Source of the DNA: Flavobacteriaceae bacterium PS02336 | GTDB lineage: Bacteria > Bacteroidota > Bacteroidia > Flavobacteriales > Flavobacteriaceae | Length of the DNA stretch: 64,000 nt | Assembly: GCA_029960065.1 (NCBI GenBank) | Contig: JASCOF010000004.1 | Location: forward strand, 1 to 64,000 | Direction of reading: 5' to 3' | Notes under the pieces: generated by a model | What the model was told of the DNA's origin: nothing | Seen by the model: the letters and a program-made list of their open reading frames with translations, nothing else | Database searches by the model: none | In this document: positions 24,875 through 33,551 of the stretch, piece after piece | Layout: each line of letters starts with the position of its first letter | Numbering within the stretch: position 1 is the stretch's first letter | Position numbers and translations under genes: made by a program

Positions 24875-25723
24875 TTAAAAAAGCTTTTGCTTCATTTTCT
24901 GTAAACGATAATTTCTAATAAATTTAGCTTGTTCAGTGGTTACCAATAAAGGAGTTTTAGCATTTTTAGCTTTCATAAATCCTTTAATATAATCTAAAAA
25001 GAGAAATGGTTTTTTCTTCATCATAGCCAATTTTGCCGAAGCAATTGCCGTGATCCAAAAACCATAACCTAAGGTATAAAAAGCTTCGCCTTGTTTATAA
25101 CGAGCTGTTTTGTTGTAGTTGGCACCAGTTGGTTTTAAATGTTTGACATGTAAAGATTCGTCGGTTACAATTTTCCAATTGTAATATTTACAAAGTAATT
25201 CATCAACCGTATCCCAGCCCATAGCGGGTTTTAAACCGCCAATTTGCTGATAAGTTTCTTTTCTATATGCTTTCAAAGCACCGCGAATATGATCTTTATC
25301 GGTTAAGTTTTCCAAAACCCAATCGCCATTTTTGTCAATATAGCAGAATCCGCCAGCCATTCCGATTCTTGGATCAGATTCGAAATGTTTGATTATAGTT
25401 TCAAAATAATTAGGAGGAAAAATTAAATCGCCGTCTATTTTTACAATAATATCATAATCAGAATCTAAAGTTTCAAAACCTTTTTGAAAAGCCTGAATTA
25501 CTTTACTTCCAGGTAAATGAATCGCATCTGAAGTTTTATTAACAACAGAAATGTATGGATTTTCTTTTGCAAAACTTAATACAACTTCTTCTGTTTTATC
25601 AGTAGAATTATCGTTAACGACCACAACTTTTGAAGGTAAAACAGTTTGTGAAACCAAAGATTGTAAAGTTAGACCAATTAAATCTTGCTCATTATGTGCA
25701 GGAATGACGATGTAATATTTCAT
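24875..25723 (-). CDS. Glycosyltransferase family 2
   Basis: A 282-residue GT-A fold enzyme. It starts VIPAHNEQDLIGLTLQSL, has VNDNSTDKT for nucleotide binding and IVKIDGDLIFPPNYF with the DxD-like Asp pair. GYGFWITAIASAKL near the C-terminus may bind the membrane but is not a clear span. Sugar and acceptor are unknown. It lies in a co-oriented group with mlaEF, a methyltransferase and a KAS III gene, suggesting an envelope lipid or glycan job (inference). Confidence 0.87.
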   Translation of the reverse strand: MKYYIVIPAHNEQDLIGLTLQSLVSQTVLPSKVVVVNDNSTDKTEEVVLSFAKENPYISVVNKTSDAIHLPGSKVIQAFQKGFETLDSDYDIIVKIDGDLIFPPNYFETIIKHFESDPRIGMAGGFCYIDKNGDWVLENLTDKDHIRGALKAYRKETYQQIGGLKPAMGWDTVDELLCKYYNWKIVTDESLHVKHLKPTGANYNKTARYKQGEAFYTLGYGFWITAIASAKLAMMKKKPFLFLDYIKGFMKAKNAKTPLLVTTEQAKFIRNYRLQKMKQKLF

Positions 25724-25732
25724 TTTAAGAAT

Positions 25733-25800
25733 TTTAGATTTTAGATTTTAGATTTTAGATTGTGAAAAAAGTATCTAAAAATCAAAAATCAAAAATCGTT
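25733..25800. repeat. Short tandem words and inverted phrase
   Basis: AGATTTT-type words are repeated in tandem (TTTTAGATTTTAGATTTTAG), followed by TCTAAAAATCAAAAATCAAAAATC that can pair with them. It fills the gap between the GT2 and methyltransferase genes. A related tandem phrase is at 52281. Confidence 0.7.
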
Positions 25801-25811
25801 AATCTGCAATC

Positions 25812-26339
25812 TTAGTTTTTAATCTTTTCAGCAACAACAAGATAATATCTCGGAGTGAAATATCTTAATAATGGTCTAAGTCCAAACTTTTTTACTGGAT
25901 GTGTAAATTGCATGCGATCTGTAATTTTCCAGCCCGTTTTTTCTAAAAGCCAATCTAACTGCCAATCTTCAAACTCGTGATAGTGTCTGTCCCACATATC
26001 AGTTTTAGAACGATATGCCGGTGAAAACCATAAGCGTAACGGAATTGAGATTAACAATTTATCGCATTTTACGTTTTCTAGAATTGTATAAGGATTTAGT
26101 AAATGTTCGAAAATTTCAAATGCTGTAAAAACAGTATAATCTTCTGTTTGTAAAGCCGTTTGATCGTTGTCTAAATCTTCGCCTTTTGTATTTTTTACGG
26201 TATAGCCATTTTCTTCCATTATTTTAGAAAACGGATTTGGAACACCAAAATCAAAAATGGTTTCAGAGGTGCTAACGTGCTTTTGTAAAAATTCTAAAGT
26301 AAGTTTGAATCTTTTATTCGGAAATGTTTTTTCGTACAT
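25812..26339 (-). CDS. Class I SAM-dependent methyltransferase-like protein
   Basis: A 175-residue protein. The SAM-binding motif is modified (IFDFGVPNPFSKIME instead of the usual GxGxG), but the acidic loop FTAFEIFEHLLNPY is well kept and LLISIPLRLW follows, as in small methyltransferases of surface-glycan loci. The weak motif I leaves some doubt about activity. A perfect -7 element lies upstream. Confidence 0.75.
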   Translation of the reverse strand: MYEKTFPNKRFKLTLEFLQKHVSTSETIFDFGVPNPFSKIMEENGYTVKNTKGEDLDNDQTALQTEDYTVFTAFEIFEHLLNPYTILENVKCDKLLISIPLRLWFSPAYRSKTDMWDRHYHEFEDWQLDWLLEKTGWKITDRMQFTHPVKKFGLRPLLRYFTPRYYLVVAEKIKN

Positions 26340-26364
26340 TTTTTATTTTTTATCAGCAAAGGCG

Positions 26365-26372
26365 CAAATATA
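26365..26372 (-). promoter_or_regulatory. -7 element of the methyltransferase gene
   Basis: On the minus strand TATATTTG lies 25 bases before the ATG at 26339. No TTG -33 word is evident. Confidence 0.5.
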
Positions 26373-26374
26373 CT

Positions 26375-26411
26375 AAAAAAGTCCGCACTATTAAGATGCG
26401 GACTTTTTTAG
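26375..26411 (-). terminator. Terminator of the KAS III gene
   Basis: The perfect 13-bp stem AAAAAAGTCCGCA/TGCGGACTTTTTT is followed by T residues on both strands. It lies between the KAS III gene and the methyltransferase, splitting the group into at least two transcripts. Confidence 0.88.
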
Positions 26412-26472
26412 TTTACAGTCTCATTCATAGTTTACAGTCTGTAAAACTGAATACTGTGACCGGAAACTGAGA

Positions 26473-27531
26473 CTAGTGTCGGTAAACAAAAGCATTGATA
26501 TTCATTCCCGCTCCTACAGAAGCAAAAATGATGACATCGCCTTTATTGATTTCTTGATTTTCAATTTTTCCTTGTAGAATCAAATCGTATAATGTAGGAA
26601 CGGTTGCAACACTGCTGTTTCCTAAATCGTGAATACTCATTGGCATAATATCCTTAGGCGCGCTTTTGTCGTATAATTTGTAGAAACGTTCGATAATCGC
26701 TTCGTCCATTTTTTCATTCGCCTGATGAATAAGGATTTTTTTAACTTCATCAATTGCAATTCCGCTTTTATCTAAACAGCTTTTCATCGCTAGAGGAACA
26801 TTGCTTAAGGCAAATTCGTAGATTTTACGGCCGTACATTTTAATGTATTTAATATCTGGACCTAAATCTGGATTGTATGATTTTCCGAAGAATAGATAAT
26901 TTGCTTCATCATTAGCGTAAGTAGCGCTTTCGTAAGCCAATAATCCTGCTTCGTCAGTTGAAGCTTCTAAGATTGAAACTCCTGCTCCGTCAGAATAAAT
27001 CATCGAATCGCGATCGTGATCGTCAACCACTCTAGATAAAGTTTCGGCACCAATTACCATAACTCTTTTTGCCATTCCAGATTTGATAAAAGCGTTTGCT
27101 TGCAAAACACCTTCAATCCAACCAGGACAACCGAAAAGAATGTCGTAAGCTACACATTTTGGATTACGAATTCCTAATTTGTTTTTTACGCGCGTTGCTA
27201 AACTTGGTAAAATATCCGTTTGATGTGTTCCGGTTTTTACGTCACCAAAGTTATGCGCAAAAATAATGTAGTCTAAAGTTTCGGCATCGATTCCTGCATT
27301 TGTAATTGCTTTTTGAGCAGCAAAAAAAGCCAAATCAGATGCTGTATATTGAGGTTCAGCATAACGGCGATTTTCGATTCCCGTGATACCTTTAAATTTT
27401 TTTATTACAACTTCGTTCGGGTAACCAAATGGAGTTCCATCTTCATTTAAAAAAACATGTTTGTCAAAATCTGTGTTTTTTACTTCTAGATTAGGAATGT
27501 AGCTCCCAATACCAATAATTTTTATTTTCAT
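26473..27531 (-). CDS. 3-oxoacyl-ACP synthase III (KAS III/FabH-like)
   Basis: A 352-residue thiolase-fold enzyme. The Cys-His-Asn triad is complete: Cys135 in FGCPGW, His269 in LIHQANEKM and Asn305 in LGNSSVAT. It is longer than housekeeping FabH (about 320) owing to N-terminal VFLNEDGTPFGYPNEVV and a middle insert (KSYNPDLGPDIKYIKMYG). This fits a specialised KAS III that starts or joins unusual acyl chains, not primary fatty-acid initiation (inference). The FGCPGW context differs from the common ACSG of FabH. Confidence 0.87.
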   Translation of the reverse strand: MKIKIIGIGSYIPNLEVKNTDFDKHVFLNEDGTPFGYPNEVVIKKFKGITGIENRRYAEPQYTASDLAFFAAQKAITNAGIDAETLDYIIFAHNFGDVKTGTHQTDILPSLATRVKNKLGIRNPKCVAYDILFGCPGWIEGVLQANAFIKSGMAKRVMVIGAETLSRVVDDHDRDSMIYSDGAGVSILEASTDEAGLLAYESATYANDEANYLFFGKSYNPDLGPDIKYIKMYGRKIYEFALSNVPLAMKSCLDKSGIAIDEVKKILIHQANEKMDEAIIERFYKLYDKSAPKDIMPMSIHDLGNSSVATVPTLYDLILQGKIENQEINKGDVIIFASVGAGMNINAFVYRH

Positions 27532-27882
27532 TTTTCCCTTTAATTATCCGATAAATTTAGTGCTAATGTATAAATAATATTATGATAACTATCATAAAAA
27601 ATAGTATGCATGCATATAATTATGAAATAACAAATTTTTAGAAGATATATTGTATTTCTTTTAATGAATTTTTAATATTTCCTAGATTTCAAACGATTGA
27701 AGGAAGTTTTTAAAGGACTTTTTTTTGCAATTATTTTGTATTTGCTAAAAATTATTTCACAAAAATCTAACAAAAAGTTATGTTTTTTTCTACACGATTA
27801 TTCTTTATTGTTTTGACCGCGTGAGAGATAGGAACAATCTGCCGAAGCAGTGCGGTGGCAAGCACTAATTAATTTTAGATTT

Positions 27883-27937
27883 GTTTCAAGTTTCAGGTTT
27901 CACGTTATGCCAGAACCTCAAACCTGAAACTTGAAAC
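27883..27937. repeat. Inverted repeat of TTTCAAGTTTCAGG words
   Basis: Perfect 18-bp arms 27883-27900 and 27920-27937. Related words (TTTCAGGTTTTGGGTTTCAAG) occur at 43600. Confidence 0.85.
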
Positions 27938-27951
27938 CTGAAATAAAAAAC

Positions 27952-27984
27952 AAACCCGACAGGTTTTTAAAACTTGTCGGGTTT
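27952..27984 (-). terminator. Terminator of gcvP
   Basis: AAACCCGACA pairs with TGTCGGGTTT; the minus strand continues with TTTG and T-rich sequence. It starts 26 bases after the gcvP stop. Confidence 0.82.
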
Positions 27985-28009
27985 AGATAATTTATAAGAA
28001 AACTAATTT

Positions 28010-30859
28010 TTAGCTTTCCATGTAAGCTTCGATCGGAGCACAGCTGCAAACTAAGTTTCTGTCACCGTACGCATCGTCTACACGACGAACAGATGGCCAG
28101 AATTTATTGTCAGCGATGTAATCCAATGGATAAGCTGCTTTTTCTCTAGTATAAGGGAAATCCCAATTGTCTGTAGTTAACATTGCCAATGTATGAGGTG
28201 CATTTTTCAATACGTTGTTTTTGTCATCGGCTGTTGCAGCTTCAATCTCTTTTCTAATTGAGATTAGCGCATCACAGAAACGATCCAATTCTGCTAAATC
28301 TTCAGATTCAGTTGGCTCGATCATTAAAGTTCCAGCTACTGGGAAAGAAACCGTTGGAGCGTGGAAACCGTAATCCATTAAACGTTTTGCGATATCACCC
28401 ACTTCGATTCCGTTTTCTTTAAATGAACGGCAATCTAAAATCATTTCGTGAGCTGCTCTTCCGCATTCTCCAGTATAAAGAATTGGGTAATGCCCTTCGA
28501 AACGAGATTTCATATAGTTCGCATTCAAGATTGCGTGTTCTGTAGCACTTTTTAATCCTTCAGCACCCATCATTGTGATGTAACCGTAAGAAATTAAACA
28601 AACTAAAGCAGATCCGTAAGGTGCAGATGAAATAGCCGTAATAGCTTGTTCTCCGCCTACTTTTAAGATTGGGTTTGTTGGCAAGAACGGAACTAATTTT
28701 TCGTTCACACAAATTGGTCCAACTCCAGGTCCACCGCCACCGTGAGGAATTGCGAATGTTTTGTGTAAGTTTAAGTGACAAACATCAGCGCCAATTGTAG
28801 CAGGATTTGTTAATCCAACTTGCGCGTTCATATTTGCACCATCCATATATACTAATCCGCCGTTATCGTGGATTAATTTTGTGATTTCAATAATTGAAGA
28901 TTCGAAAACTCCGTGAGTAGAAGGATATGTTACCATTAAACAAGATAAATCATCTTTATGTTCAATCGCTTTTTCTCTTAAATCTTCTACGTCAATATTT
29001 CCTTCTGGAGTCGTTTTAGTAACAATGATTTTCATTCCCGCCATCGCTGCAGAAGCAGGATTTGTTCCGTGAGCTGATGATGGAATTAAACATACATTAC
29101 GGTGACCTTCGTTTCTAGATAAATGATAAGCACGAATCGCCATTAAACCAGCATATTCTCCTTGCGCTCCAGAGTTTGGTTGCAATGTTGTTCCAGCAAA
29201 TCCTGTAATTACATTTAATTGCTGCTCAAGTTTTTTAAGCATTGTGATGTAACCTTCTGCTTGTTCAACTGGTGCAAACGGGTGAATGCTGTTCCAGTTT
29301 GGCATTGATAAAGGCAACATTTCTGAAGCTGCGTTTAATTTCATCGTACAAGAACCTAATGAAATCATCGAGTGATTCAACGATAAATCTTTACGCTCTA
29401 ATTTTTTGATGTAACGCATCAATTGGCTTTCTGAATGATGATTGTTGAAAACATCATGTGTCAAGAAAGAAGAAGTTCTTTCTAATGAAGAAGGTAATTG
29501 ACTAGCTTCAGTTAATTCAGAAACCGTAACAGTTTCTTTTCCTAAAGCTTCAGCAAAAATCGCAACGATTTGGTTGATATCTGCAACTGAAGTTGTTTCG
29601 TTTAACGAAATAGAAACCGAATCAGCATCAGGGTAGAAGAAGTTTACTTTGTTATTCTCAGCAGCTGCTTTTACTTTTTGAGCATCAGCTTTTACTAAAA
29701 TCGTGTCAAAGTAAGCCGTGTTGGTTTGGTAAACTCCTAATTTATTTAAAGCTTCAGCAGTAGTAACTGCAGATGCGTGAACTTTGTTTGCAATATATTT
29801 TAATCCTTCTGGTCCGTGGTAAACTGCATACATTCCAGCCATAACCGCTAGTAAAACCTGAGCCGTACAAATATTTGAAGTCGCTTTTTCACGTTTAATG
29901 TGTTGTTCACGAGTTCCTAAAGCCATACGTAAAGCACGGTTTCCGTTTACATCAATCGAAACTCCGATGATACGACCTGGCATAGATCGTTTGTATTCGT
30001 CTTTAGTTGCAAAAAATGCAGCGTGAGGACCACCGTAACCCATTGGTACACCAAAACGTTGTGAAGTTCCAACCACAACTGCAGCTCCCATTTCTCCCGG
30101 AGAAGTTAAAGCAGCCAATGATAAAATATCAGCAGCAAAGGCAACTTTGATTTCATTTTCTTTTGCTTTAGCAACAAAAGCGCTGTAATCGTTTACCTGA
30201 CCGTATTTTCCTGGGTATTGTAAAATAGCTCCAAAAAACTCATTTGAAAAATCAAAAGTTTCGTGGTTTCCAACAACTAATTCAATTCCAATTGGAGTCG
30301 AACGCGTTTGAAGTACAGATAAAGTTTGAGGTAAAATTTCTTCAGAAACGAAGAATTTATGTGTATTGTTTTTCTTTTGATCTCTTGTACGAACATCAAA
30401 TAATAAAGCCATAGCTTCTGCAGCAGCAGTTCCTTCATCCAATAAAGAAGCGTTTGCAATTTCCATTCCTGTTAATTCGATAACAGTAGTTTGGAAATTT
30501 AAGATAGCTTCCAAACGACCTTGAGCAATTTCTGCTTGATAAGGCGTGTAAGCTGTATACCATCCTGGATTTTCGAAGATATTTCTCTGAATTGGAGCCG
30601 GAACGATAGTTGGGTGATAACCCAAACCAATGTATGATTTAAATGTTTTGTTTTTCTTCCCTAATTCGCGAATATGATTTGCAAATTCGAATTCCGTCAT
30701 TGCAGGATCTAAATTCAAAGGCGCTTTTAAACGAATATCGTCCGGAAGGGTTTCATAAACAAGTTGTTCAATAGATTCAACACCAATGGTTTGTAACATG
30801 TGTTGAAGATCTGTTTCTCTTGGACCAATGTGTCTTAAAGCAAAAGCATCTGTTTTCAT
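28010..30859 (-). CDS. gcvP: Glycine dehydrogenase (decarboxylating), P protein of the glycine cleavage system
   Basis: This PLP enzyme decarboxylates glycine and passes the aminomethyl group to the lipoyl H protein. At 949 residues it is the fused full-length form. The N-terminal word FALRHIGPRETDLQHML, GGPHAAFFA and the PLP lysine in HLNLHKTFAIPHGGGGPGVG (Lys700) are all present, as is the end NLVCSCAPIEAY. It stands alone; gcvT and gcvH are not in the window, as is common in Bacteroidota. Confidence 0.97.
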   Translation of the reverse strand: MKTDAFALRHIGPRETDLQHMLQTIGVESIEQLVYETLPDDIRLKAPLNLDPAMTEFEFANHIRELGKKNKTFKSYIGLGYHPTIVPAPIQRNIFENPGWYTAYTPYQAEIAQGRLEAILNFQTTVIELTGMEIANASLLDEGTAAAEAMALLFDVRTRDQKKNNTHKFFVSEEILPQTLSVLQTRSTPIGIELVVGNHETFDFSNEFFGAILQYPGKYGQVNDYSAFVAKAKENEIKVAFAADILSLAALTSPGEMGAAVVVGTSQRFGVPMGYGGPHAAFFATKDEYKRSMPGRIIGVSIDVNGNRALRMALGTREQHIKREKATSNICTAQVLLAVMAGMYAVYHGPEGLKYIANKVHASAVTTAEALNKLGVYQTNTAYFDTILVKADAQKVKAAAENNKVNFFYPDADSVSISLNETTSVADINQIVAIFAEALGKETVTVSELTEASQLPSSLERTSSFLTHDVFNNHHSESQLMRYIKKLERKDLSLNHSMISLGSCTMKLNAASEMLPLSMPNWNSIHPFAPVEQAEGYITMLKKLEQQLNVITGFAGTTLQPNSGAQGEYAGLMAIRAYHLSRNEGHRNVCLIPSSAHGTNPASAAMAGMKIIVTKTTPEGNIDVEDLREKAIEHKDDLSCLMVTYPSTHGVFESSIIEITKLIHDNGGLVYMDGANMNAQVGLTNPATIGADVCHLNLHKTFAIPHGGGGPGVGPICVNEKLVPFLPTNPILKVGGEQAITAISSAPYGSALVCLISYGYITMMGAEGLKSATEHAILNANYMKSRFEGHYPILYTGECGRAAHEMILDCRSFKENGIEVGDIAKRLMDYGFHAPTVSFPVAGTLMIEPTESEDLAELDRFCDALISIRKEIEAATADDKNNVLKNAPHTLAMLTTDNWDFPYTREKAAYPLDYIADNKFWPSVRRVDDAYGDRNLVCSCAPIEAYMES

Positions 30860-30884
30860 TTGTAGCAGTCTATTTTTTAAAGAT

Positions 30885-30892
30885 CAAAAGTA
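30885..30892 (-). promoter_or_regulatory. -7 promoter element of gcvP
   Basis: On the minus strand TACTTTTG, a perfect TAnnTTTG, lies 25 bases before the start codon. No -33 TTG is at the usual distance. I saw no glycine-riboswitch-like structure in the short leader. Confidence 0.55.
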
Positions 30893-31082
30893 ATTTGCCG
30901 AGCGTTTAATTTGACGTAATCTCATGCTACACAAGGTTTATTACATTTTAAAGTAAATGTGTTGTTTTTTTGTGGCGCAAAATTAAGTATTATTAATAAT
31001 TTAATGGGTATTTTTAACTTCAATTTTTGTCAAATTTCTAACTAAAGAGTTGATTTGTTACCAATTGATTAGATTTGAAGAT

Positions 31083-31889
31083 ATGAAACTTCTAAAACAA
31101 ATTTTCGATTTTTATTTAAACAGCAGTATTCACGTGGCTTTATCGTGTTATGCTTTGGTTCGGATAACGTTTTATTTCTTTCATATTCAATATGATGAAC
31201 CCATGGCATTGTTTGTATTTTTCGGAACAATTGTAGGATATAATTTTGTAAAATATGATGCGCTTGTTCGGGTGAAAAGAAAACCAGTAGGAATTCAACT
31301 CAAAATTATCGCTGTTTTAAGTTTTATTTCACTCATTTTAGTAGGCTATTATTTTTTTTATTTAAAGCGAATTACTCAAATTGTTTCAGTTGTAATTTTT
31401 GCCATAACGGCACTTTATACTTTACCATTTTTTCCAAATAGAAAAAACGCAAGGAACTGGGCTGGAGTAAAAATATACATTGTAGCGCTTTGTTGGGTTG
31501 GTGCAACGCTGGTTTTGCCGTATATAAATGCCGAAATTCCGTTTACAACTAATTTTTTTATAAAATGCATTCAGCGTTTTGTTTTGGTTTTTGTGCTGAT
31601 TTTGGTTTTCGAAATTCTGGATTTAGCCAATGACGATCCGCATTTGCAAACTGTTCCACAGACAATTGGTGTAAAACGAACTAAGATTTTAGGATTTTCG
31701 CTTTTAGTTCCGTTTTGGGTTTTAGTAATTTTATCTTTTACACTTCACGATCTTATTATCAATCTGGTAATGGTTGTGACTTTAATGTTGTTTATTTTCT
31801 TTGCCAATACCAATCGATCGAAATATTACACTTCCTTTTGGGTCGAAAGTGTGCCGATATTTTGGTGGCTGATGATTGCGTTTCTATAA
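31083..31889 (+). CDS. Polytopic membrane protein, UbiA prenyltransferase-like
   Basis: A 268-residue membrane protein with about eight helices. Two loops resemble the UbiA Asp motifs: GYNFVKYDALVR (first) and EILDLANDDPHLQTVPQTIG (second, with the D-x3-D-D and T-x-P-x2-x-G pattern). The first motif has only one of the usual aspartates, so activity is uncertain. The start is ATG at 31083 rather than the TTG-like extension from 31050, which has no membrane or motif value. It is divergent from gcvP and its substrate is unknown. Confidence 0.6.
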   Translation: MKLLKQIFDFYLNSSIHVALSCYALVRITFYFFHIQYDEPMALFVFFGTIVGYNFVKYDALVRVKRKPVGIQLKIIAVLSFISLILVGYYFFYLKRITQIVSVVIFAITALYTLPFFPNRKNARNWAGVKIYIVALCWVGATLVLPYINAEIPFTTNFFIKCIQRFVLVFVLILVFEILDLANDDPHLQTVPQTIGVKRTKILGFSLLVPFWVLVILSFTLHDLIINLVMVVTLMLFIFFANTNRSKYYTSFWVESVPIFWWLMIAFL

Positions 31890-31919
31890 ATAAGACGAAT
31901 TGGGATTTCTAAAATAATT

Positions 31920-32036
31920 TGGGCGTGTCCCTCCGGGTCGGGCTTTCGGCTAAATTCCCGATTAACAAAAACTACGGCTGAAAAAGCCTTGTTTTTCTAA
32001 ATCGGGAGATACCGCCTCTATCCCTCACGCAAAACG
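31920..32036. repeat. Composite intergenic repeat, copy B (structured part)
   Basis: The segment starts GGGCGTGTCCCTCCGGGTCG, holds TCCCGATT...AATCGGGA with inner AACAAAAA/TTGTTTTT and GGCT/AGCC pairs, and ends CTATCCCTCACGC. The order of parts matches copy A at 15539. Confidence 0.75.
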
Positions 32037-32077
32037 TAAAACGAGAAGATTTGTTTTTAAAAGAAGATTTGTTGCCA

Positions 32078-32189
32078 CAATCTTGTCATTTCGACGAAGG
32101 AGAAATCTCCGCGAGAAGCTCGACAAAGATTGGATTCTCGTTGCAGAGTTACTTGTGGAGATTTCTCCTTCGTCGAAATGACAAGATTG
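32078..32189. repeat. Dispersed inverted repeat (GTCATTTCGACGAAGGAG element), copy B
   Basis: Perfect 33-bp arms (32078-32110 and 32157-32189) around 46 bases. The arms and part of the loop (AAAGATTG, GAGTTACT) match copy A at 15723. Confidence 0.9.
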
Positions 32190-32244
32190 CGTTTAAATAT
32201 TGGGCTTTGCCAAATTAATTTGTTAAAATCTGCGAGAGAAAAAA

Positions 32245-32640
32245 TTACTTCGCTTTCTGTTCAACCAAAGCTTTATTTAATTCAACTTTAGCCTCATTTA
32301 GTTTTTTCTTTTTCTTGTCTATTTTTTCTTTACTTTCTTTGTCTTTAATAGCTTCATTCAAATCGGCAGTTCTTTCGTTAACTTTTTGCTGTTTCTCTTT
32401 TACTTTTTTGTCAAGATCATTATTGACTGTTTTAGTAGTGCAGTTTTTCTTAGTTTGCGCAATAGCATCTTCAACACCTTTGATCTGATTTTTATTTCCT
32501 GCTTTTTTTGCCGCGGCTAATTTTGTGTTCAATTCACATAATTTTCTTTCGCAACCTTTTAAAGTTGTGCAATTGCTCTGCGAAAATCCTATAAAAGAAA
32601 TAGCAAAAAGAAGTACAGTTAATATCGTTTTTAATTTCAT
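32245..32640 (-). CDS. DUF1090-like periplasmic protein
   Basis: A 131-residue protein with a signal peptide (residues 1-20). The mature N-terminal part matches DUF1090 (YqjC-type): C30-E-R-K-L-C35, then LNTKLAAAKKAGNKNQIKGV and KKNC67. Cys24, Cys30, Cys35 and Cys67 could form disulfides. Residues 75-131 are a Lys/Glu-rich coiled coil. Proteobacterial members are small periplasmic proteins of unknown role. It lies downstream of the SRPBCC gene with a 69-base gap and may have its own promoter. Confidence 0.75.
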   Translation of the reverse strand: MKLKTILTVLLFAISFIGFSQSNCTTLKGCERKLCELNTKLAAAKKAGNKNQIKGVEDAIAQTKKNCTTKTVNNDLDKKVKEKQQKVNERTADLNEAIKDKESKEKIDKKKKKLNEAKVELNKALVEQKAK

Positions 32641-32709
32641 AAGTATGTTTTTGATTTGTTATTCAATCATTGATAAAAATGAATTACCTATAAAAGTAAG
32701 GAATTTATC

Positions 32710-33165
32710 TTAATCAAGTTTTTCCGAAACAGCTTTCAAAACCTTATTTCTTTCTAACAGAAAATTAGTTAGATGTTTTTCCAAAAACAAAATATCGAAA
32801 AGTTCTCCAAATATCCCAAACGGAGTTTCATATTGCAATTTATCTTTCATTATTGTAACACCATTTTCTTCCTCAAAAAAATGTTCATGTTTAAACGATT
32901 TGAATTTGCCTTTCTCCATTTCATCCACAAAATAATCATAGAAATTCATTGCCGTAATTCGGCTTTTGTGTGTGATGTAAAATCCGAAATGTTTGCCGCG
33001 CCAAGTTACCGTTTCATCTAAATTTATTAAACCCGATGTTACGCCATCAATAGCTTTTTCTTTTGTTGGACTTGCAGATTGCTGGTGAATATCGATATTT
33101 CTTGACGCATCAAAAACGATTTGTTTTGAGGCGTTTATTTTGGTTGTGAGGTGTATTGTTGTCAT
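32710..33165 (-). CDS. SRPBCC family protein
   Basis: A 151-residue protein of the START/Bet v1-like fold, which makes a deep pocket for hydrophobic ligands. Features are TTIHLTTKINASKQIVFDAS at the start, VTWRGKHFGFYITHKSRI in the middle and FGELFDILFLEKHLTNFLLE at the end. It begins with ATG at 33165, overlapping the previous stop as ATGA, so it is coupled to the upstream membrane protein. Last gene of the run controlled by the GbsR-type regulator (inference). Confidence 0.85.
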   Translation of the reverse strand: MTTIHLTTKINASKQIVFDASRNIDIHQQSASPTKEKAIDGVTSGLINLDETVTWRGKHFGFYITHKSRITAMNFYDYFVDEMEKGKFKSFKHEHFFEEENGVTIMKDKLQYETPFGIFGELFDILFLEKHLTNFLLERNKVLKAVSEKLD

Positions 33166-33551
33166 GAATGGCAAGGAAAATTATAATTTGATTTTAAAAA
33201 TAATCCTAGTGTAATTGCAACTAATGAATATGAAATTGCAATATCGGACCAAAGTGTGCCACTAAGTATATTTGTTGTTACCCAAATTCCAATTACTACT
33301 GTAGAAATGAAAAATGATTTTATATAGATTGGTTTTATGTTTTTGTATTTAATAAGTTCAAAAAAAAGAATGAAAAAAAGATAGGTTGGTATAGAGAATA
33401 CTAGCCCTATAATTACCATAAGGGGATATATTTCTATAAAGCCCAATACATTTTTAGTGGTAGAATTAGGTACATAACTTTTTAATGTTAAGATTATTGG
33501 ACCGCATAATAATGTTAAAATCCAATGTCCAAAAATAAATGTTCGATTCAT
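33162..33551 (-). CDS. Small polytopic membrane protein, unknown
   Basis: A 129-residue protein with four predicted membrane helices (for example FGHWILTLLCGPIILTL, FFISTVVIGIWVTTNIL, SYSLVAITLGLFL). No family was recognised. It is tied into the operon by ATGA overlaps at both ends: its start overlaps the TIGR01777 stop, and its stop overlaps the SRPBCC start. Confidence 0.75.
   Translation of the reverse strand: MNRTFIFGHWILTLLCGPIILTLKSYVPNSTTKNVLGFIEIYPLMVIIGLVFSIPTYLFFILFFELIKYKNIKPIYIKSFFISTVVIGIWVTTNILSGTLWSDIAISYSLVAITLGLFLKSNYNFPCHS

Larger units (their letters stand above)
27532..28009. other. Gene-free stretch with repeats and the gcvP terminator
   Basis: From 27835 GCGTGAGAGATAGG reads as the reverse complement of the CCTATCTCTCACGC end seen in the composite repeats at 15539 and 31920, so it is a partial copy in opposite orientation. 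From 27883 an 18-bp perfect inverted repeat (GTTTCAAGTTTCAGGTTT, partner at 27920-27937) follows. At 27952 lies the gcvP terminator. No gene was found. Confidence 0.6.

Noticed and set aside
25733..25800. Tandem AGATTTT words considered as a CRISPR array
   Set aside because: Unit is too short, there are no spacers of constant length and no cas genes.
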